From Streptomyces sp. LX-29 (GTDB lineage Bacteria; Actinomycetota; Actinomycetes; Streptomycetales; Streptomycetaceae): DNA of 64,000 bases. The stretch's first letter is position 1, and each line of letters starts with the position of its first letter. This document shows, piece by piece, positions 23,930-33,334 of the stretch. Made by a program: the position numbers and the translations under genes. The stretch covers positions 62,001 through 126,000 of the forward strand of contig NZ_CP089746.1 in assembly GCF_029541745.1 (NCBI RefSeq). Direction: 5' to 3'. The notes below the pieces were generated by a model. That model worked only from the letters and a program-made list of their open reading frames with translations. It was not told the origin of the DNA and did no database searches.

Positions 23930-26470
23930 TCAGCCCTCGACGCCGTAGTACTGCGCCAGGAAGCCGGTCACCTCCGCCGCGTGCGGGCTCAGCTCGGGCA
24001 GATGGGTGGCCAGGGTCGTGCGTACGGCCGCCGTCAGCTCCGGCAGGCTGGTCGCCGACCCCTTGACGTACGGGTCGAGGCGGCGGACGAGCTCGTAGTT
24101 GCTCTCCACGTCCAGCTGCCGCATCGCCCGCTCTAGCGGCGGGGCCTCGGCCGCGGGTGCCGGCGGCAGCAGCCGGCTGACGAAGGTGACGCGGTGCATC
24201 ACCCGCCAGCACGGCGGCTTGCGGTCCGACTGGCGCGCCTGGCGCAGCGCGGCCGCGTTCGGGTCGGTGGCGTTCTCCAGCCAGGCCGGGTCGACGACCT
24301 TGTGGAAGAACGTGTCGAAGTGCTCGGTGTCCTCGCCCAGGTAGAAGCTGAGGAACCGGTACGCGTCCACCTTCCCCGGCGCGTTGACGGGTTTGCCGTC
24401 GGCGTCGAAGACGGGCTTGCGATCGACGTCGTACCGCTGGACGTTGCCGGATGGCGAGCAGGTGACGTTCAGCCCGAACGAGCGGGTCGCCTGCTTGCCG
24501 CGGGCCCGGGTGACGGACATGCCGCCGCCGATGGACGCGTCCAGCTGGGCGTTGACGCCGACGCCCATGATGTCGAAGGAGGTCCCGACGGAGGCGCCCA
24601 CCGAGCCGGACAGGGAGTACGAGCCGGACGTCGTCTCGCTGACGGCGTCGGTCGTCTCCGTCGTCTCGGCGAAGAACCCGCCGTCCGCCGTCCAGACGTA
24701 GGTGTTGACCAGGTCGCGACGCGAGAAGCCCTCACCGGTGGTGCTGCCGGCGGTGTCCCGCCCCTTGCCGGGCGCGGTGTCGCCGCCGATGGCGCCGCCC
24801 AGCACCCGGCCGGCCCGCTCCGCGGTGGGGTCGGGGGCGTGGGTCTCGGTGGAGACGGACTCGTAGTAGCCGCGCAGCTGCTGCTGCTCCCGCTGGATGC
24901 GGCGCTTGATGGCGTACGCCTCGCGCGGCTTGTAGTAGCTGTACTCGCCGTGGTCGCGGGCACCGGTGTAGTCCGGGTCGGTGACCTTGCCGTGCTCGTC
25001 GTATCCGACCGCGCCGTCGAGCGTGCCCTGCTTGGTGTAGCGGGGGTTGATGGGGAAGGGAACGACGTTCCAGTCCTTGGGGATGTCCGGGTTGGGCTGG
25101 ATGCGGTAGGCGACCAGGGTGCCGCTGTGGGCGAGCCGCAGTGCGAAGACGTCGGCGGTCTGGGACTGGACGAGGGCGAAGCCGGTGTTGACGGGCACGT
25201 AGCGGCGGCCCAGCGCCGGGTTGAGGGGCTTGAGCGGGTCCTCCCAGCTCCCGGAGAGGTCGACCTTCATCGAGCGGGCGGTGTTCTCCCCCTGCGAGAC
25301 GGCCGTCTCGTCGGCCCAGCTGTTGGAGAACTCCAGGCTGCCGCGCATGCCCACCGACACCTTGGCCTTCGCCATGGACTTGGCCACGCCGAAGCCCAGC
25401 GGCGCGGCGATCATCCACATGTCGACGTCGACCTCGTTGGAGAGGGCGAAGTCGAACGCGGCGTCGACGCTGCGCTCCTTCGCCGACGACAGCGAGTGGA
25501 CGACCTGCTCGGCCTGGGTGAACTCCACCGACGCGATGCCGTCGTAGGTCGCGCTGTCGGGGTCGATCGTGTGGGGCGTGAGGTTCTCCGAGGGCACCGG
25601 CGGGGCGCCCTCCACATAGCCGACGAGCTGCGGGGCGAACTGCACCTGGCTGACCCATTCGCTGACCAGGTCGCCGACCTTGTAGCCGGTGACCAGGTGC
25701 CAGCGGCCGTCGCGCAGGTAGCCGTACGCCCGCTTGAGCACGCCGAAGGCCTCGCCCTTGACGGTGTACTGCATGTCGGCGTACTCGGCGACGGCCGGTG
25801 CGCCCGAGACCGTCTCGTGGAACGGCGTGCGCATCGCGGCGAGCGCCGAGCGGACCTGGGCGGTGTCGCTGGAGACGGGGGCGGTGGACAGAACGGCGGC
25901 GGGCCGGGCGGGGGCGGCGCGCAGCGCCAGGTGGTTGCCGCGCAGGCCCTCGTCGCGTACGAGGTCCGCCGTCTCGTCGGTGGACGCCCGGTCGAAGGAC
26001 CAGTAGGCGATCAGGTCCTCCTTCTCGCCCCTGAGGCGGGTGAAGAGGTTGTCCAGGACCTGCTCCCGGGTGCGGGCGGTGCGCCAGATCCGTACCTCTT
26101 CGAGGACGCCGTGGAAGGGCTGGTCGGCCCGGCCTTCCGTGAGCCGGGCGCCGAGGGAGAGCTGGGCATCCCCGTAGTCCGTGAAGTCCGCGTCCTGGAG
26201 GTCCGCAGGCTCCAGCGGGTCGCAGGCCACCGAGACCCCGTTGCGGTAGAGGCGGAAGACGCTGCCGCGCGGGTCCGGGCTGGCCGTCCAGCGGGCCCCG
26301 CGCAGCCGGGCGGGGTGCGAACCGGTGGTGTCGGCCGCGGTGTTGCCCGCGTTCTCCTCGAACCGCCAGTGTGCCGTCAGCCCCCGGTCGCGCGCCGAGA
26401 CGGGCGCGCCCAGCTGGGCCGCGTCGCGCGCCACGCCCCACAGCCGGGCAAGGAGGCGCGGGTGGCGGTG
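23930..26470 (-). CDS. giant LamG-domain protein, C-terminal part (after frameshift)
   Basis: This frame continues the protein begun at 30681. It enters at LLARLWGVARDAAQLGAPVS and runs about 845 residues to YGVEG. It starts with a further LamG-like module (LTAHWRFEENAGNTAADTTG, then GVLEEVRIWRTARTREQVLD and DLIAYWSFDRAST). A large unassigned region follows with SNEVDVDMWMIAAPLGFGVA, then KAKVSVGMRGSLEFSNSWAD, and later SYSLSGSVGASVGTSFDIMG, VGVNAQLDASIGGGMSVTRA. These alternating small/hydrophobic Ser-Gly-rich strands resemble the insertion strands of beta-pore proteins. No signal peptide is visible. Adding one C near 26457 would restore one reading frame of about 2250 codons. That frame could be disrupted by mutation or by a sequencing error. 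Confidence 0.7.
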   Translation of the reverse strand, partial: HRHPRLLARLWGVARDAAQLGAPVSARDRGLTAHWRFEENAGNTAADTTGSHPARLRGARWTASPDPRGSVFRLYRNGVSVACDPLEPADLQDADFTDYGDAQLSLGARLTEGRADQPFHGVLEEVRIWRTARTREQVLDNLFTRLRGEKEDLIAYWSFDRASTDETADLVRDEGLRGNHLALRAAPARPAAVLSTAPVSSDTAQVRSALAAMRTPFHETVSGAPAVAEYADMQYTVKGEAFGVLKRAYGYLRDGRWHLVTGYKVGDLVSEWVSQVQFAPQLVGYVEGAPPVPSENLTPHTIDPDSATYDGIASVEFTQAEQVVHSLSSAKERSVDAAFDFALSNEVDVDMWMIAAPLGFGVAKSMAKAKVSVGMRGSLEFSNSWADETAVSQGENTARSMKVDLSGSWEDPLKPLNPALGRRYVPVNTGFALVQSQTADVFALRLAHSGTLVAYRIQPNPDIPKDWNVVPFPINPRYTKQGTLDGAVGYDEHGKVTDPDYTGARDHGEYSYYKPREAYAIKRRIQREQQQLRGYYESVSTETHAPDPTAERAGRVLGGAIGGDTAPGKGRDTAGSTTGEGFSRRDLVNTYVWTADGGFFAETTETTDAVSETTSGSYSLSGSVGASVGTSFDIMGVGVNAQLDASIGGGMSVTRARGKQATRSFGLNVTCSPSGNVQRYDVDRKPVFDADGKPVNAPGKVDAYRFLSFYLGEDTEHFDTFFHKVVDPAWLENATDPNAAALRQARQSDRKPPCWRVMHRVTFVSRLLPPAPAAEAPPLERAMRQLDVESNYELVRRLDPYVKGSATSLPELTAAVRTTLATHLPELSPHAAEVTGFLAQYYGVEG

Positions 26471-29400
26471 AGACGGTCGCCGACGGCGGCCACGATGCGG
26501 TAGCCGGGGGCCTCGCCCTCGGCGATCGCGGTGGGCGCGGGGACCGTGCTGACGCCGCCGCGGAACAGCATGGGCCGTCCCTTGCCGGAGCGGTCCGGCA
26601 CCCCCGGCCCGCCGTCCGCGCGGGGCGCCGGTTCGGCGTACGGCCAGTAGCCCTGAAGGCCGGGCTCGCCGCCGGTCAGCCGCCGGTCCTTGTGCTCCGC
26701 GATCTGTGCGGCCGTGCGAGCCGTGCCCCACAGCCGGACCTCGTCCATGTCCACCCGCGCGTAGTCGGGCACCCACCCCGCGAAGGCGCTGCCGAAGCTG
26801 AACGGCCCGCTGCCGTGGTAGTGGTCCGTGGCGACCCGCCTGGCCACCTCGGTGCCGTCCTGGTAGATCACCTGCTCCCGGGTGGTCCTGTCGTGGACGC
26901 AGGCCCAGTGGTGCCAGTCGGTGTCGGTGTACTTCTCCTCGGTGTCGAGGTCGTCCCCGTAGAAGGCGAAGGTGAACGCCTTGTCCGCCCGGAAGCCGAT
27001 GTGGAGGGAGCCGCGGGTGACGGCCTCGTGCGGGCCGTGGCCGACGACGTACTGGGGGCGCCTGTCGGACGCCTCCGGGCGCCGCGCCCAGAACTCCACC
27101 GTGAAGTCGGTGCCCGCCAGGTCGATGCCGTTCTCGGTGTAGGCCACGCCACGTGAGCCGTCGAAGGAGAGGGCGGGGGTCACGGCCGGGGCCGCGGGGG
27201 CGTGCAGCCCGAGGGTGAACGAGCTGCCGCCGGTGCCGGCGTGGACGACGCGGACGGCGCCGGGCACCCGCTCGGGGTTGACCCACGCCTCCAGGGTCAG
27301 GTCACCCGTCGCGGCGGCGCGGTCCAGCTGCGCGTCCATGGTCAGGACGTTCTGCCGGCCGTCGAAGGCGTACGCGCGGCCGGGTTTGTCCGCGCGCCAG
27401 CGGGGGCCGTGACCGGTGACGAGGTCGGGCACGGCGCCGAGCGGCACGTCCCGCGCCGTGCCCGGATCGACGACCAGGAGCCGGGAGCCGGCCGACAGCG
27501 GCACACCCGGCCGGTTGCTCTCGGCCTGCTGCGCGTAGTCGTACGCCCGGCCCGCCGTCCCGTTGACGGCGGCGGCGAAGGCGGCGGCCTCGCGCGGCAG
27601 CCGGCGCCAGATCTCGCTCTCCTCGCCGCGCCGGATCGTCAGCTCGCACAGCCCGGCATCGCCGATGTCCATGATCAGGATGTCCAGGCCGGCGAGGTCC
27701 GTGCCCGCGTCCCGGGCGGCGAACGTCAGCGCCGTGTCGTCGGGGCCCGCGAGCCGCCGGGTGCCGCGGGACACGAGGGTGTCGTAGTACGTGGCGAAGA
27801 ACTGCCCGTTGGCGCCGCGGAAGTACAGCACGACGCTGCCGGTGGCGCTGTCGAGCAGGTACGGGCGGTCGGCACCGCGGGCGAACTCCAGCAGCGCGCC
27901 GGACGTGCTGAGGCCGGTGCGGTCGACGGCGAGCTGGGGCATGGGCAGGGCGATGTCGTCGGCGCCCTTGAGGCCGCCCGTCAGGCGGGCGAGCTCCTCG
28001 CGCCTGGCGTCGAGCTCCGCCTGGAGGCCGGCGAGTTCCCGCTGGAGGCCGGTCTCCTTCTCCCGGGCGGTCTCGGCGGCGCGCAGGCGGGTCTCGGCGG
28101 CCTGCAGGCGGTCGCGGAGGGTGTTGACGTCGGAGAAGTCCCTGCGGGGTTCGGCCTTCTCCAGCAGGACGAGGCCCTCGCCCGAGCGGATGACCGTGTC
28201 GTTGTCGTACTGCACGACCCGCTCGGTGCTGATCCGGTCGATGGCGCTGATCGTCCGCTCGCTGTGCGTGGCGACGATGGCGAACTGGCCGCCGCCCTGG
28301 TCGAAGAGGGCGAACTCGTTGCCGTCCCCCTTGTGCATCACCAGGTGGGCGCCGTCGTCCCGGCTCTGCCAGTAGACGTGGGCGTCGAAACCGACCCAGG
28401 CGCTGCGCAGCCGGTAGCCCGGGCGGCCGTAGTGGATCCCGCCGGTGGGGTTGAAGGCCCACAGTGCCGTGCGCGCGTCCTTGTCCGTGGTCCTGTTCAG
28501 CGGGGTCTCGCTGCGGGCGTCCGACGGCACGGACACGTACTGGTCCTTGCCGTCGCGCTGCAGCTTGAACCGCAGGCGGTAGACCCACGCCCGGAGGTCG
28601 GCGTCCAGCTCCGCCCGGAGCGCGTCGCACTCGCCACGCAGCGCGTCCGTGTCCGCCGTCTGCTGGGCCAGCCGCGCCAGTTCGGTCTCCTTGGCCGCGG
28701 CCTCCTGGTCGAGCCGCCGCACCTGCGCGTCCAGCTCGCTGATCGCCTCGACGTCCCCACTGGCCTCCGGCGCGGCGAGCACCGGCAGTGTCAGCTCGTC
28801 CGGCACCTGGGCGAGCCGACCGTCCCTGCCGACGCCGAAGTCGACGGCGGCGGCGTACGCCTCCTCGGTCGCCGCACCGGTCTTCGGGTCGGGGCCGGAG
28901 GTGGCGTACGACAGGAGCACGCGGGCCTGGCGCTTGGCCGGCTTGGGCTCCTGCCCGTAACCGACGGCCGTCGCCTCCTGCTGGTGGTAGAGAACGGCCG
29001 ACAGACCGGAGACGACCCCGCGGCCGGCGACGGCGAAGCTGTCGCGGCGCACGCCCGGGTGGTCGCCGACGGGCGCCTGGGAGGTCACCCACTTCGGACC
29101 GCCGAGGAGTTCGCCGTGGCGGGCGTGGTCGGTCTGGTCGTGCAGGCGGGTGCCGGAGCCCTCGTCGAAGCGGTAGTAGGCGACGAGCCCGGGGTCGTCG
29201 CCGATGAGGCGGACGCCCTTGTCCCGCCCCAGCTCGTCGGGGGTCCTGGCACGGTTCCAGATCCGCACCTCGTCCAGCTCGGCGCGGGCCCCTTGGCCGA
29301 GGGCGCGGCCCAGCAGCAGGGCACCGGTGCCGGTGTAGTCGCCGCCGGTGGTGCGGCTGCCGGCCTCCTGGCCGTCACGGTAGACGGTCTGCCGGCGCGC

Positions 29401-30681
29401 CTTGCGGTCGTAGACGCAGGCCCAGTGGTGCCAGTCGGTGTCGTCGACCGGGCCGTCGGCGTTGAGGTCGTCGGCGTAGAAGGCGAAGGTGAAGCGGTCG
29501 TCCTCACGGAAACCTATGTGCAGGGACCCCAGCGGGCTGCCCGACTCGTCCCCGTGGCCGATCAGGAACTCCTGGCGGCCGGTCGCGGTGCGCCGCGCCC
29601 AGAACTCGACGGTGAAGTCGGAGCCGACGAGCGCGGGCCCCTCGGCCACGCGGACATGGGCGTCCCCTTCGCCGAACCGTAGCGCGGTCTCCGCGTGGCC
29701 TTCGGAGCTCGCCACGGGCACGAGCGGCTGTCCGGTGAACGGGCAGGTGCCGGGGGCGGGTTCGTAGACGGCGTCACGGTGGGCGGGGTCGGGGCTGGTC
29801 CATGCCTGGGTGCCCTGGAGGTTGAACAGCCCGTCGCGGCCCTGCTCGATGCTGAACGCGTCGATGCGGCCCGTGGCGTCGTTGTGCGCGAAGACCTGCC
29901 AGCGCTGCCGCCCGTGGACGACGGTGGGGACGAGGAGGGCCGTGAAGCGTCCGCCGGAGAGGTGACGGACGAAGGACAGCTTCTGGGTGGGTTCGTGGAA
30001 GGGGCGCCCCTCCATGTCGCTCGTGCCCAGGCTGTCCTTGGCCGAGTCGGGGCGGTTCTTGTGGCGGCTGCGCCGGTAGCGGGCCTCCAGGACGGGTTTC
30101 AGCTCCCCGCCGACGAGCAGGAACCGGTCGGCGAGCAGCGTGTCCGCCGCGAGGGAGACCTTCGCCCCCTGAGCATCGGTGACATAGTCCGTACGCTCCG
30201 GGTCGCCCGAGGAGGCACCGCCGGTCAGCTTGTGCACGGCGTCGGGGTGGCCGGCCGGGACGGACTGGCGCAGGACCACGATGTGCGTGCCGTCGGAGAT
30301 CGCGTGGAACGGGGCCGAAGCGGTCAGCCGCGCCGTCGTGGACAGGAACGGGTCCACCTCGTCCTCGCCCAGCCGCTCCCCGGGTGCGGCCTCCACTCTG
30401 CCGCCGTTCTTGACGACCGGTAAGGCGGTGACGCCCGCGGCCGCGAAGCCCACGTCGGTGATCTCGGCGGGGAACCGGAGCGGGCGGGGGTTCTCCGACC
30501 AGTAGGCGGCGTCGAGTTCACCCTTGGTCTCGTCGTGCCGCGCCAGGTCCAGGACGGTGTAGACGACGCGCCGTCGGTCGTCCATGGCGAAGGCCACCAC
30601 GGTGCCTTGGTGGCGCACGGTGGTGGTGTGAACGTAGAGGCGGTCGCTGTAGACCTTGAGCAGATGCTCCTCGCCGGACAA
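26377..30681 (-). CDS. giant LamG-domain protein, N-terminal part
   Basis: I place the start at the TTG at 30681 (LSGEEHLLKVYSDRLYVHTT) because AGGAG lies five bases upstream. A longer frame to 30798 has no ribosome site. About 1,400 residues. LamG/concanavalin-like domain 1 spans about residues 330-505 (SDFTVEFWARR, LGSLHIGFREDDRFTFAFYA, TDWHHWACVYDR, ELDEVRIWNRARTPDELGR). Two coiled coils follow (ELDAQVRRLDQEAAAKETEL and LRDRLQAAETRLRAAETARE). Then a partial LamG (LTLEAWVNPERVPGAVRVVH) and LamG domain 3 (AGTDFTVEFWARRPEASDRR) lie near residues 1120-1400. No signal peptide is visible, so any export would be nonclassical. The frame is lost near 26457 and continues in the next frame. Binding to sugars or surface proteins is expected from LamG folds. 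Confidence 0.75.
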   Translation of the reverse strand: MSGEEHLLKVYSDRLYVHTTTVRHQGTVVAFAMDDRRRVVYTVLDLARHDETKGELDAAYWSENPRPLRFPAEITDVGFAAAGVTALPVVKNGGRVEAAPGERLGEDEVDPFLSTTARLTASAPFHAISDGTHIVVLRQSVPAGHPDAVHKLTGGASSGDPERTDYVTDAQGAKVSLAADTLLADRFLLVGGELKPVLEARYRRSRHKNRPDSAKDSLGTSDMEGRPFHEPTQKLSFVRHLSGGRFTALLVPTVVHGRQRWQVFAHNDATGRIDAFSIEQGRDGLFNLQGTQAWTSPDPAHRDAVYEPAPGTCPFTGQPLVPVASSEGHAETALRFGEGDAHVRVAEGPALVGSDFTVEFWARRTATGRQEFLIGHGDESGSPLGSLHIGFREDDRFTFAFYADDLNADGPVDDTDWHHWACVYDRKARRQTVYRDGQEAGSRTTGGDYTGTGALLLGRALGQGARAELDEVRIWNRARTPDELGRDKGVRLIGDDPGLVAYYRFDEGSGTRLHDQTDHARHGELLGGPKWVTSQAPVGDHPGVRRDSFAVAGRGVVSGLSAVLYHQQEATAVGYGQEPKPAKRQARVLLSYATSGPDPKTGAATEEAYAAAVDFGVGRDGRLAQVPDELTLPVLAAPEASGDVEAISELDAQVRRLDQEAAAKETELARLAQQTADTDALRGECDALRAELDADLRAWVYRLRFKLQRDGKDQYVSVPSDARSETPLNRTTDKDARTALWAFNPTGGIHYGRPGYRLRSAWVGFDAHVYWQSRDDGAHLVMHKGDGNEFALFDQGGGQFAIVATHSERTISAIDRISTERVVQYDNDTVIRSGEGLVLLEKAEPRRDFSDVNTLRDRLQAAETRLRAAETAREKETGLQRELAGLQAELDARREELARLTGGLKGADDIALPMPQLAVDRTGLSTSGALLEFARGADRPYLLDSATGSVVLYFRGANGQFFATYYDTLVSRGTRRLAGPDDTALTFAARDAGTDLAGLDILIMDIGDAGLCELTIRRGEESEIWRRLPREAAAFAAAVNGTAGRAYDYAQQAESNRPGVPLSAGSRLLVVDPGTARDVPLGAVPDLVTGHGPRWRADKPGRAYAFDGRQNVLTMDAQLDRAAATGDLTLEAWVNPERVPGAVRVVHAGTGGSSFTLGLHAPAAPAVTPALSFDGSRGVAYTENGIDLAGTDFTVEFWARRPEASDRRPQYVVGHGPHEAVTRGSLHIGFRADKAFTFAFYGDDLDTEEKYTDTDWHHWACVHDRTTREQVIYQDGTEVARRVATDHYHGSGPFSFGSAFAGWVPDYARVDMDEVRLWGTARTAAQIAEHKDRRLTGGEPGLQGYWPYAEPAPRADGGPGVPDRSGKGRPMLFRGGVSTVPAPTAIAEGEAPGYRIVAAVGDRLTATRASLPGCGAWRATRPSWARPSRRATGG

Positions 30682-30798
30682 AACGTCTCCTGGAAAGGCC
30701 GGGAAATGAGCGGGTACGCCCCGCTGACCTGCGCCGCTTTCTCTCCGCGAGCGCACCGTCACACCATTCCCACCCCTCGGCAAGCGGTCAAGGTCCAC

Positions 30799-31331
30799 AT
30801 CGCGCCAGCGACTTGGCGATGGCCGGTTCAGCGCTCGGGCCGGTGCTGCGGTTTCGTCGACGGAACGCGTCCGCGGTCACGCACGAGACGGGCGGCGGTA
30901 AGTCCAGCGCCCGGGCCACCAGGTCCCGGGCCTGCGTGTCGCCCGGGCCGACAGGTTCCGGGCGAGCGTGTCGCCCCGTTGCCCCAGCGGAGCACCACCG
31001 TCGCCCTCGACCTCAAGGCGCTCGCGCGCCGAGTCTTCGATTGCCCGGATACCCGGCGGTGGGCTGGGTCCGAAGGGCATCGTTCGGCTGGACGTCGTCG
31101 GGGACGACGACCGAGGCCACTTCGGGGGTCAAACACGTAGGCGAACCGTGGCCCTCCAGCCTGCGGCGGAAGCCGGACCACCAAAGACGTTCCACACGCT
31201 CCGGCTACTGGCGCACACGCCGTAACTCCTATCCGTAAGAGCGTCCGCCTGTGGGTGGTGGCGCGCAGAAACGGTTGGGCGTATCCCATGCTCGGCGGTC
31301 TCGTCAGACTTCAGCCCGGCGTCAGCTGTAG
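30799..31331. other. degenerate region upstream of the giant gene
   Basis: No intact gene. The minus strand contains a short coding-like piece (QARDLVARALDLPPPVSCV, near 30880-30930) resembling the end of small HicB-type antitoxins, but with frame changes around it and no start. I do not call it. The promoter of the giant gene must lie near the left end. No clear -35/-10 is visible. Confidence 0.35.
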
Positions 31332-31949
31332 TCAGCTCTCGATGGCCATCCGAACACCGAGCAGGACCAGCACAGTGCCGGAGACCTGCTCGAGGCGCTG
31401 GCGTACCTTTGCTCGAGAGATGATCTTCTTCATTCGGCCCACGAACCATACGTAGAGTCCGTAGTAACCGACCTCGAAGACGGCCCAGATGGCCGCCAGG
31501 CCGATCATGGTGGGCAGATGAGGGGCTCCTGCGGGCACGAACTGCGGAAGGAAGGACATCGCGAACACTGCGGCCTTGGGATTGGCGAGGTTCAGCAGCA
31601 GGCCCGAGCGGTACGAAGCCCAGCCCGAGCGGACTGCCTGTGCATCCTGGCTCCCCTCTTGTCCCTCGCCACGGACGTCCAGCAGCGTCTTGATACCGAA
31701 GGCGACCAGAGTCACGGCACCGGCGATCCGCATGATGTCGTACGCCAGCTGGGAGGCCGCGAGCAGTGCGGTGAGCCCGAGTGCGGCGACGACACCCCAA
31801 ATGAAGACACCGGTCTCGTTGCCCAGCACGGTGAGGAAACCCGCACGCCGACTGCGCAGGGACTGCCGGATGATCAGCATTGTGCTCGGGCCGGGCGAGG
31901 CCGCGATCAGGGTGCAAGCGCCGAGAAAGGCGAGGAGAGTACTCAGCAT
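31332..31949 (-). CDS. LysE-family amino acid / metabolite exporter
   Basis: A 205-residue membrane protein with six segments. The N-terminal FLGACTLIAASPGPSTMLII carries the conserved PGP motif of LysE/RhtB exporters. Later come GVFIWGVVAALGLTALLA, AVTLVAFGIKTLL and the hallmark GLLLNLANPKAAVFAMSFLP. The protein exports amino acids or related compounds across the cytoplasmic membrane. I prefer ATG 31949 because GAGG lies just upstream. ATG 31958 is also possible. It is monocistronic, with no adjacent regulator recognised. Confidence 0.9.
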   Translation of the reverse strand: MLSTLLAFLGACTLIAASPGPSTMLIIRQSLRSRRAGFLTVLGNETGVFIWGVVAALGLTALLAASQLAYDIMRIAGAVTLVAFGIKTLLDVRGEGQEGSQDAQAVRSGWASYRSGLLLNLANPKAAVFAMSFLPQFVPAGAPHLPTMIGLAAIWAVFEVGYYGLYVWFVGRMKKIISRAKVRQRLEQVSGTVLVLLGVRMAIES

Positions 31950-32019
31950 GCGCCTCATCGTGGGCCCCGCTGTCGATCATGTCCATAGGCTCCCGGCCCG
32001 GAGGTTGGTGAGTGGGACT

Positions 32020-32160
32020 GTCGGATGCGGGCGCTGCGGGGCCGGGTATCCCAGCGGTGACTGAACCAGGCTTGGCGGATCAGGCTGCGGACGGTGATGA
32101 CGGCGGCGGCCAAGGCGAGGAAGAAAGCCACGCATCGCTGGCGGTTCGGTGCAGCGGCGA
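32020..32160 (-). mobile_element. transposase C-terminal scrap
   Basis: The minus strand reads VAFFLALAAAVITVRSLIRQ, then AWFSHRWDTRPRSARIR, the typical last residues of Streptomyces IS5-type transposases (a hydrophobic helix followed by R-x-Lirqaw-thRWDTRP). Nothing else of the element was recognised. Confidence 0.55.
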
Positions 32161-32375
32161 AGCCGGAGGTTGGGCGACGACGGTCCGGTTATCGTCTCGG
32201 GGTGGCGAGTTGGTCCAGGGTGGCGGGCAGCAGAGTGTGGTCGGGCCTGTTCGCGGGGGCTGGCTCAGTGACCAGGGGTACGCCGTATCCGTCGGTTGGC
32301 GCCTGATGCCCTACCTGGCCCGAACTCCGGGCTGGCTCTTGCCCGCGCACTCGCCTCCAGCGGGGAACTTGGTGA

Positions 32376-32870
32376 TCAGCCGTCGGCCGACAGACGCTCC
32401 AGCCTCAGGCCGACCATGCGATCGTCGACGGGGTCGACGATGGCGAGCAGGTGCAGGAGCAGGGGCTTGGCCATGCGCCCGTAATCGGGGAACGCCTGCC
32501 TCAGCGGGGTCGGGTGTCTCTAGGGCGTCGAAGGTGCGGGTGGCCAGGACGTCGGGCTTCCTGCCCTCCAAGACGATCAACAGCGGCGGGAACTTGGACT
32601 CGGTACGCGGGTAGCGGGCCCACCAGTCCAGTAGGGCCGCCTGGTGCCCGCAGCGCGCGGGCCGGCGGACGGCGCTATGTGATGCGGTAGCGGTCGTACG
32701 AGGCGACCTTGGTGATCAGGCGGCCCAGCGACATCGTGGCCCGGCCGACCTCCACGAACGCGTGCGGCAGATTCTGGTAGCGCATGTGCAGCACGGCGTC
32801 CGGGATGAGCAGGCCGCCCGCGCCGAAGGGATAGGCGGCGTTTAGGTGCTGCGGCGGGGTTCGACCCTTG
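32376..32870 (-). pseudogene. replication-relaxation family protein pseudogene
   Basis: Reading leftward: AYPFGAGGLLIPDAVLHMRY, then QNLPHAFVEVGRATMSLGRL and ITKVASYDRYRIT with a stop. In the next frame come LLDWWARYPRTESKFPPLLI and VLEGRKPDVLATRTFDAL, and in a third AFPDYGRMAKPLLLHLLAIV. These are consecutive parts of a replication-relaxation protein, the family encoded by actinomycete integrative plasmids. At least two frameshifts and loss of the N-terminus make it a clear pseudogene and a sign of a former integrated element here. Confidence 0.7.
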
Positions 32871-32961
32871 TTCCTTGGTCATGCCGCCGTCTGCCCGGCG
32901 ACACGGCTGCTGCGTCCAGCGGATATCGTGGGATCACCATGATCACGACCGGGGAGAACGC

Positions 32962-33334
32962 GTGACGAGCGCGAAGGATGACCACGCGAAGTTCCTGGAT
33001 CGGGCCGAGCGACAGCAGCTGGTGGGCGGGCTACTGCTCACCATCGCAGCCAGCCTGGGGCTCTGGGTTTGCCTGGCTCCTGGCCGTGCCGTACGAGGTC
33101 GGTGACAACAAGTGCGAGGCGGTGCTTTTCGCTGAGCACCGCTGGCAGAACTGCGAGGACGCCCGCCCGTGGTGGGAGATGCTCGCCATCCTCGGGGCGT
33201 CCGTTCCCGTCGCGATCGTGGGCACGGCCCTGTGCGTCGCCGGCCACACCAACCTGGCGATCAGCCGCCACTGGCGGTCGGCCGCGTCCTTGGAGGCCGA
33301 GGCGGCGAAGGACAAGTCCACTCGGGAAGATTGA
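32962..33334 (+). pseudogene. small membrane protein with a +1 frameshift
   Basis: The GTG at 32962 has GGGGAGA upstream. The first frame reads VTSAKDDHAKFLDRAERQQL, then VGGLLLTIAASLGLWVC. From about 33065 the next frame carries on as AWLLAVPYEVGDNKCEAVLF, AEHRWQNCEDARPWWEML, a second membrane segment (LAILGASVPVAIVGTALCVA) and a charged end, EAEAAKDKSTRED. Joined, this is a two-segment membrane protein of about 123 residues with an extracellular Cys pair. I see no slippery heptamer, so a mutation is likelier than programmed frameshifting. The family is not recognised. Confidence 0.55.

Noticed and set aside
24194..26503. 769-codon plus-strand frame opposite the giant LamG gene
   Set aside because: Composition (Val/Gly/Arg/Asp repeats) is that of an antisense shadow; the minus strand carries recognisable LamG domains.
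27202..29682. 826-codon plus-strand frame opposite the giant LamG gene
   Set aside because: Same reason: antisense shadow with no domain, start site or family resemblance.
30880..30930. Possible HicB-type antitoxin end (QARDLVARALDLPPPVS)
   Set aside because: Too short, with no start and frame changes on both sides; a toxin-antitoxin call would not be supported.
33040..33085. Programmed ribosomal frameshift in the small membrane protein
   Set aside because: No X-XXY-YYZ heptamer in the correct phase and the shift is +1 without a rare-codon or stop-codon context; mutation is simpler.
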